Shown here in pieces: positions 5,848-9,750 of a stretch of 9,750 nt of DNA (its first letter is position 1; every line of letters starts with the position of its first letter). Location: contig DASXDG010000215.1 of assembly GCA_036490795.1 (NCBI GenBank), forward strand, positions 1-9,750, in the 5' to 3' direction. The DNA comes from JAFARZ01 sp036490795. Lineage in GTDB: Bacteria; Actinomycetota; Actinomycetes; Streptosporangiales; Streptosporangiaceae. The notes under the pieces were generated by a model that saw nothing but the letters and a program-made list of their open reading frames with translations, was not told where the DNA came from and ran no database searches. The translations under genes and the position numbers were made by a program.

Positions 5848-8042
5848 GAGGCCAGGCCCAGGATGTCGGCGACGGTGCGGACCGCGGCCGCGGCACGCTC
5901 GATGTCGTAGTCATCGGTGTCCGGTTGCTGGCCGCTATCGGGACGCTGGACGTCGCCGAGGCGGACCGCTCGTTCTCCGATGGCGCGGCGCTCGGGTGGT
6001 GCGAACGTGCCGAACGTCCGGCGCAGCGCGGGCAGCACTGCCTGGAACGTGTCCGCGTCGAGTCCGGCCAGCCAGGTGTCGGTCAGCCGGAGCAGCCGTT
6101 CGTCGTGCACCAGCAGGAGCCCGCTGCCGGAGAGGAACCCCTCCACCCAGCCTGCCGCCACCGGGGGCAGGGCGCCGGCGGACAGCTCGCGGGTCATCTG
6201 TGCCGCCGCCTCGTCGATGGTGATCCGCTCCGCGTCGAGCAGCAGCCGGGCCACCCGGCCGCCGATCAGCGGTGGCACTGTCTTGGGCGGCAGTGCCACT
6301 CTGGTGAGAGTGGTGAGCCAGCGGTCCCGGCTCACCGGGTCGCCGAGCAGCGAGGTGGCCGAGTGCACGGCGTCGATCCGCTCGCGCATGACCCGTGCGG
6401 CGTCCTGGTCCAGGGAGGCGACCGCGGCGGGCAGGCCGGCGCACACCCGGATGATCATGTCGGCGGCTACCTCGCCGAGCCGCGCCGGGTCGGTGCCGCG
6501 CACGTCGCCGTACCGGGCGGCGCGGACCAAGGCGGGCAGCGCCGCCATCAGGTGCGCGACGTCGGTGTCCAGGGCGGCGCGTTCCTTGACCGCGGTGAGC
6601 ACGGCGGCCAGCGCACTGTGCTCACCACTGGCGAGGTCGGCGAGCAGGCACCGTTCGGTCAGCGCGGTCAGCTCGTCCAGCGCGGACGACCGGGCGGCCA
6701 GCGACTTGGCGCGCGCGACCGCCGCGGACTCGACAGTGCTGCCCCACATGCTGGCCTCGATCAGCGAAAGGTCGAGTTCGGGCCGCCAGGTCAGCTGCCA
6801 GCTTTCGCGGAACGTGCCGATGTGCCCGGTCCGGCCCTGGCTGGGCGTGCCCCACGGCACGCGGAGCAACTGCAGCCGGTGCAGCAGGTGACTCCGCGCC
6901 AGGTCGGTCGGCTTGCGCAGGTCGAGGTCGTGGTCCTTGGTGACCGCCTCCGGGCGCAGCCGCAGCGTCCGCTGCTGCCGCTGGAGGTCCTGCTGCAGCG
7001 GCACCATCGGCGTCGCCGGGGGGACCGTGCCCAGCCGCTCGCCGACCACCAGTTTCCGCTGGATGAGGGCGAGCAGCAGTTCGGAGCCGTCGGCCAGAAC
7101 GGCCTGTGCTGCTTGGCTCACTTCCTCCAGACCCGCCAGTGGCCGGCCGCGCAGGGCGGCGAGCGCGTCGGCGAGCCTGGTGGCTTCGATCACGTGCGCG
7201 GGCGAGACCGGGATGCCCTCGTCGCGGAGCACGCCGGCGGCACGGGCCAGCCAGCTCTCGATCGGGCTCGCGGTCGTCGCGAACAGGTGGTCGTACCAGC
7301 CGGGGGAGCGGACGCCGGCGCCGTAGCCGGACGCGAACGCCAGCCGCCCGTACGTCCACGGCACCCAGGTCATCGCGGCCTTCACCTTGGCCAGCCCGCG
7401 CAGCAGCCGGTCGTCGTGACTGGCGGGCGGCAACGGCCCGGTCAGCGCGGGTACGTGCCAGGCACCGCAGACCACCGCGATGTTCCGGTAGCCGTCCTTG
7501 ATCGCGGCGCGCAGCGTCTTGCGCATGTACGCCTCGCGGACCAGGTCGCGCTCATCCACCTCCTCGCGCAGGAACCCGATCGCCTCGGCGATCGCGTCGA
7601 ACACGGTGGTGGCGGGAACGTGCTCGACGACGTCTTCCCACCAGCGTTCCGGGTCGTCGTATCCGGCGGCGGTGGCCAGTTCGGCGATCGGGTCCGTGCT
7701 GGTCCTCGGTCTGCCGCGGTCATCGTTCAGGGCGAGCTGGTGCGCGGCCGGCAGGTCGCAGAACCGCACCGGGATCCTGATCAGGGTCGCGTACCGCATC
7801 GCCTGCCACTCCGGCGAGAACTCAGCGAACGGCCAGAACGCGGCCTGGCTCTGCTCGCCAGGGACGTAGGCGAGCAGCGCCACCGGCGGCCACATATCCG
7901 GGTCGGCCACCAGCGGGACCAGCGCGTCCGCCTCCGGCGGCCCCTCGATCAAGATCAGGTCCGGTTTCTGTTCCTCCAGCGCGGCCCGCAGCGACCTGGC
8001 CGACCCCGGCCCGTGATGCCGGATCCCGTAAACGGCGGTCAC
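5844..8042 (-). CDS. DUF5682-family protein (YehM-like)
   Basis: A 732-residue soluble protein recognised by its N-terminal signature YGIRHHGPGSARSL (residues 5-18) followed by LILIEGPPEADAL. A second conserved-looking motif is IAVVCGAWHVPAL (188-200). The pairing of an N-terminal His/Glu cluster with a later GxxH recalls the TraB/TIKI/EreA-like hydrolase group, but that link is my inference. The rest is mostly helical with no membrane segment. The longer reading frame starts at GTG 8054, but GTG 8042 is the better start. It makes a GTGA overlap with the stop of the CHAT gene, matches the ATGA overlap at the other end, has GGGA a few bases upstream, and puts the conserved YGIRHHG at residue 5. 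DUF5682 genes usually sit with vWA and MoxR genes, and the vWA partner follows here. Biochemical function is unknown. Confidence 0.85.
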   Translation of the reverse strand: MTAVYGIRHHGPGSARSLRAALEEQKPDLILIEGPPEADALVPLVADPDMWPPVALLAYVPGEQSQAAFWPFAEFSPEWQAMRYATLIRIPVRFCDLPAAHQLALNDDRGRPRTSTDPIAELATAAGYDDPERWWEDVVEHVPATTVFDAIAEAIGFLREEVDERDLVREAYMRKTLRAAIKDGYRNIAVVCGAWHVPALTGPLPPASHDDRLLRGLAKVKAAMTWVPWTYGRLAFASGYGAGVRSPGWYDHLFATTASPIESWLARAAGVLRDEGIPVSPAHVIEATRLADALAALRGRPLAGLEEVSQAAQAVLADGSELLLALIQRKLVVGERLGTVPPATPMVPLQQDLQRQQRTLRLRPEAVTKDHDLDLRKPTDLARSHLLHRLQLLRVPWGTPSQGRTGHIGTFRESWQLTWRPELDLSLIEASMWGSTVESAAVARAKSLAARSSALDELTALTERCLLADLASGEHSALAAVLTAVKERAALDTDVAHLMAALPALVRAARYGDVRGTDPARLGEVAADMIIRVCAGLPAAVASLDQDAARVMRERIDAVHSATSLLGDPVSRDRWLTTLTRVALPPKTVPPLIGGRVARLLLDAERITIDEAAAQMTRELSAGALPPVAAGWVEGFLSGSGLLLVHDERLLRLTDTWLAGLDADTFQAVLPALRRTFGTFAPPERRAIGERAVRLGDVQRPDSGQQPDTDDYDIERAAAAVRTVADILGLAS
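8039..8042 (-). other. GTGA start/stop overlap coupling CHAT and DUF5682
   Basis: The CHAT gene ends in TGA (8041-8039), and GTG at 8042-8040 is in frame with DUF5682. This 4-bp overlap favours re-initiation and argues for the shorter DUF5682 start over GTG 8054. Confidence 0.7.
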
Positions 8043-8986
8043 CGGATGTCCCACAGCCGGGCGGTTTTGTCGTGGCTGGCGGTGGCGAGGAGGGTGCTAT
8101 CGGGGCTGAACGCGACGTCCCAGACTGTGTTGGTGTGGCCGACTAGCGTTCTGACTACGCGGTCTGGGCTGCGAGTGCGCGGACGGCTGGGAGCCTGTTG
8201 GGAAGAGTCCGGCCGGGCGGACGCTGCGGTGGGTCCGGATGACCTTGTGAACAGGTGGGCGTCGTCGCCGCGCAGATAGAGGACCGGGGTGACCCATTCC
8301 AGGGTCCGGCCGCTGAGGCCGAGGATGGCGACACGGGCGCTGGAGACCGCCTCATCGACTCCCCGGCCGCGGGCTATCGCGCTGTAGAAGCCGCGGGCGA
8401 ACGCGATCGCGGCGTCGTCAGTGATCTCGTACTGCATGGCGGCGACCGCCGTCACACCACCGCGCACCAGAGCCGCCGCCGTTCCCGAGAACAGGTCGGT
8501 CACGCTGCTCGCCGCACCCGAGCATGAGTTCAGCACCACTAGCCGCGGAACCGGGCGCGCCTGGCGTAGCAAGTCGACAAATCGACTTCCGTCGACCATG
8601 TGCATGCGGCCGTTCTCACCGGTGAGGGCCAGCACGCCTACGTCGTGGCCGGGGTCGAAGTCGCCGTGGCCGATGTAGTGGACGACGTGCCAGGAGCCGC
8701 CGAGCAGCGTTTCGTGCAGGTCTGCCCAGGTCGCGGACGGCGCCCAGGCCAGTTCGACTAGCCCGGCGGAAGTCAGCCGGGACAGGGCGGTACTGAGCTG
8801 CTCCTTCTCCTTCTCGGTGTCGAGCGGGGTCAGGTCGCGCGGGGATGAGACGACGCCGAGCAGGCGCAGCGGGGGAGTGATGGTTAGCGGCGCGGCCGCG
8901 GCGGGCACGCCGACGTGCCGGAAGCGCACGACGTCGACCTGGTAACCGGACGGCCCAGGGCCGATGGCCACCTCGATCTCGCTCAC
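8039..8986 (-). CDS. CHAT-domain caspase-like peptidase with one WD40 repeat
   Basis: A 315-residue protein. Residues about 40-247 form a CHAT (caspase-like) domain with the catalytic dyad visible: H107 in HYIGHGDF and C155 in VLNSCSGA. It also has the family segments LFSGTAAALVRGG and LEWVTPVLYLRGD. A Pro/Ser/Arg-rich linker (248-276) leads to one WD40 repeat (277-315: VRTLVGHTNTVWDVAFSPD ... ARLWDIR), after which the gene stops. A single repeat cannot close a propeller, and related actinobacterial proteins, from memory, carry many repeats and a longer region before the CHAT domain. The gene looks shortened at both places yet keeps its frame and active site. The start is GTG 8986 with a weak upstream GGGCGGGA. 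Its TGA overlaps the DUF5682 start by four bases. It is probably the effector protease of the operon; the substrate is unknown. Confidence 0.88.
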   Translation of the reverse strand: MSEIEVAIGPGPSGYQVDVVRFRHVGVPAAAAPLTITPPLRLLGVVSSPRDLTPLDTEKEKEQLSTALSRLTSAGLVELAWAPSATWADLHETLLGGSWHVVHYIGHGDFDPGHDVGVLALTGENGRMHMVDGSRFVDLLRQARPVPRLVVLNSCSGAASSVTDLFSGTAAALVRGGVTAVAAMQYEITDDAAIAFARGFYSAIARGRGVDEAVSSARVAILGLSGRTLEWVTPVLYLRGDDAHLFTRSSGPTAASARPDSSQQAPSRPRTRSPDRVVRTLVGHTNTVWDVAFSPDSTLLATASHDKTARLWDIR

Positions 8987-9090
8987 CGTTCCCGCCCCAT
9001 CACCGCATCGTCAATACCGGACCCATGATGCCAGACCGGCCCGAACTCACTCGGGGTGAATGACAGCTGGGCATGGGTAACACTGGTCAT
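8983..9090 (-). CDS. Possible 35-codon leader ORF before the CHAT gene
   Basis: An ATG at 9090 opens a 35-residue frame (MTSVTHAQLS ... AVMGRER) that ends in TGA at 8985-8983. It overlaps the GTG start of the CHAT gene as GTGA, the same arrangement as the next gene junction. This overlap is its main support. Against it, only about 69% of its third codon positions are G or C, lower than in its neighbours, and no good ribosome binding site precedes it. I recognise no family. It could be a coupled leader peptide, the remnant of a larger upstream gene, or chance. Confidence 0.3.
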   Translation of the reverse strand: MTSVTHAQLSFTPSEFGPVWHHGSGIDDAVMGRER

Positions 9091-9091
9091 C

Positions 9092-9643
9092 GTGGCACTG
9101 CAGCTATCCCCGGAAGAGCCGGAAGCCGCGCGGTGGCATGCTCAGCTAATCACTGATGTCGCCGCCGCGCTGCTTTGAGTTCGGCCAGGCCAGGGGCGCC
9201 AGTCGCCGCCCGGTCGTGCTGACCGTGGACGGGCGCAGCTCCAGTGGCAAAACTACCCTGGCCGCCCGGCTGCGGGACGCGGTCGCGGGGCCGGCTGTCA
9301 TGCATACCGGCAGCGGGAGGGCGCGATCGTGGTGCCGGCTGGCTGTCCGCTGCTCATCGTCGAAGGGGCCGGTGCCGCCCGCCGCGAAGCCGGGCACTTC
9401 GCCGGCGCGTCGCTCTGGGTTCAGGCCGGTGAACGCGAAACCGAGCGCCGCAGCCTGGCCCGCGTCGGACAGCCAGGCGAGTCGCCCACCGTGCGGGACT
9501 TGCGCGACTGGATGGCCGAAGAGGCGCCCTTCCTGTCATTCCAGCGACCATGGGAACGCGCGGACCCGATGGCCTGCGGCACTCCCGAGATCTCCTTCGA
9601 TCCCGCGGTCGAACTCGTCGTGTCGTCGCGGCCTAGCCGCTAG
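9092..9643 (+). pseudogene. Decayed uridine-kinase-like P-loop NTPase gene
   Basis: Three reading-frame pieces join into one kinase-like protein. Piece 1 begins at GTG 9092 (MALQLSPEEPEAARWHAQLI) and stops at TGA 9176. An extra T in the run at 9174-9176 appears to cause this, since the next frame continues as EFGQARGASR. Piece 2 (from 9177) carries VLTVDGRSSSGKTTLAARL, a Walker A motif coded at 9231-9254, and runs to VMHT near 9308. Piece 3 resumes in another frame near 9312 as REGAIVVPAGCP, then LLIVEGAGAARRE, and ends at TAG 9641-9643. The segment expected between pieces 2 and 3 (an HTDDIAW-type substrate region of very roughly 40 residues in relatives, from memory) is missing. The intact ancestor would have been a small uridine-kinase-like nucleotide kinase. 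The gene lies divergent from the CHAT operon with only a tiny gap. Confidence 0.75.
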
Positions 9644-9664
9644 GGGTCCTCGATCACGGTGCCT

Positions 9665-9678
9665 ACCCGAACGCGGGT
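9665..9678. terminator. Small hairpin between convergent ends
   Basis: ACCCG-AACG-CGGGT is a 5-bp stem with a four-base loop. It lies between the end of the kinase pseudogene (9643) and the stop of the minus-strand gene (9678-9680). It has no T-tract and is short. A terminator role is suggested by position only. Confidence 0.25.
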
Positions 9679-9750
9679 CAACCGTTCAGCTCACCGCGCT
9701 TGACCAATGTCAGCAGTTCGGCGAGCATCGTCGGCGTGATCACCAGGTGA
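9678..9750 (-). CDS. C-terminal end of an unidentified gene (partial)
   Basis: On the minus strand, 23 codons run from the window edge to TGA at 9680-9678, with nearly every third position G or C. The tail reads LVITPTMLAELLTLVKRGELNG. The pattern LAELLxLVxxGxLxG loosely recalls the helical segment of GatB-type amidotransferase subunits (LAELIxLIxxGxISG), but those proteins continue beyond it, so the resemblance is weak and no name is given. The start lies outside the window. The gene faces the kinase pseudogene tail to tail. Confidence 0.45.
   Translation of the reverse strand, partial: HLVITPTMLAELLTLVKRGELNG

Noticed and set aside
5925..8279. 784-codon open frame on the plus strand opposite DUF5682 and part of CHAT
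   Set aside because: It is antisense to well-recognised genes, is rich in Arg, Gly and Gln, shows no domain, and such frames stay open by chance in GC-rich DNA.
9244..9432. 62-codon plus-strand frame within the kinase pseudogene
   Set aside because: It is out of frame with both kinase-like pieces flanking the deletion and has no coding features of its own.

Overview
The window is high-GC DNA with strong G/C preference at third codon positions, GTG starts and 4-bp start/stop overlaps. It carries a large STAND-type regulator, a CHAT protease with a WD40 repeat, and DUF5682 and vWA proteins. This points to an actinomycete (Actinobacteria); the genus cannot be told from the sequence.

Layout, left to right. 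(1) Positions 1-73 hold the last 23 codons of a plus-strand gene that converges on the next one. (2) 100-3084 (minus) is a 994-residue regulator: an XRE-type helix-turn-helix, a STAND/NB-ARC-like ATPase and a long TPR tail. (3) 3085-3323 is regulatory: a helically phased GTGTG direct-repeat cluster, a perfect 14-bp-stem hairpin and a 20-bp palindrome. (4) 3324-4445 (minus) is a secreted protein made of two nearly identical malectin-like domains, from a 492-bp tandem duplication. (5) 4446-4656 is a short intergenic stretch with inverted repeats that may end the operon to its right. (6) 4657-8986 (minus) is a tight three-gene operon, transcribed in the order CHAT-protease/WD40, DUF5682, CoxE-type vWA. 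Both junctions have 4-bp overlaps (GTGA, ATGA). (7) 8983-9090 is a possible 35-codon leader ORF that also overlaps the CHAT start. (8) 9092-9643 (plus) is a decayed uridine-kinase-like P-loop gene with a frameshift and an internal deletion. (9) 9678-9750 (minus) is the C-terminal end of another gene.

The main point of interest is the CHAT-WD40/DUF5682/vWA operon. DUF5682 and CoxE-type vWA proteins normally occur with a MoxR-type AAA ATPase (as in the E. coli yehL-yehM-yehP cluster), and vWA-MoxR modules are predicted NTP-dependent conflict systems. Here no MoxR gene lies in the window. The first gene is instead a caspase-like CHAT peptidase with both catalytic residues, a short N-terminal region and only one WD40 repeat. 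This could be a compact or partly eroded effector module, in which DUF5682 and vWA sense or assemble and CHAT cleaves. The adjacent kinase pseudogene shows that this edge of the locus has suffered deletions. The regulator and the malectin protein have separate control regions and no shown link to the operon.
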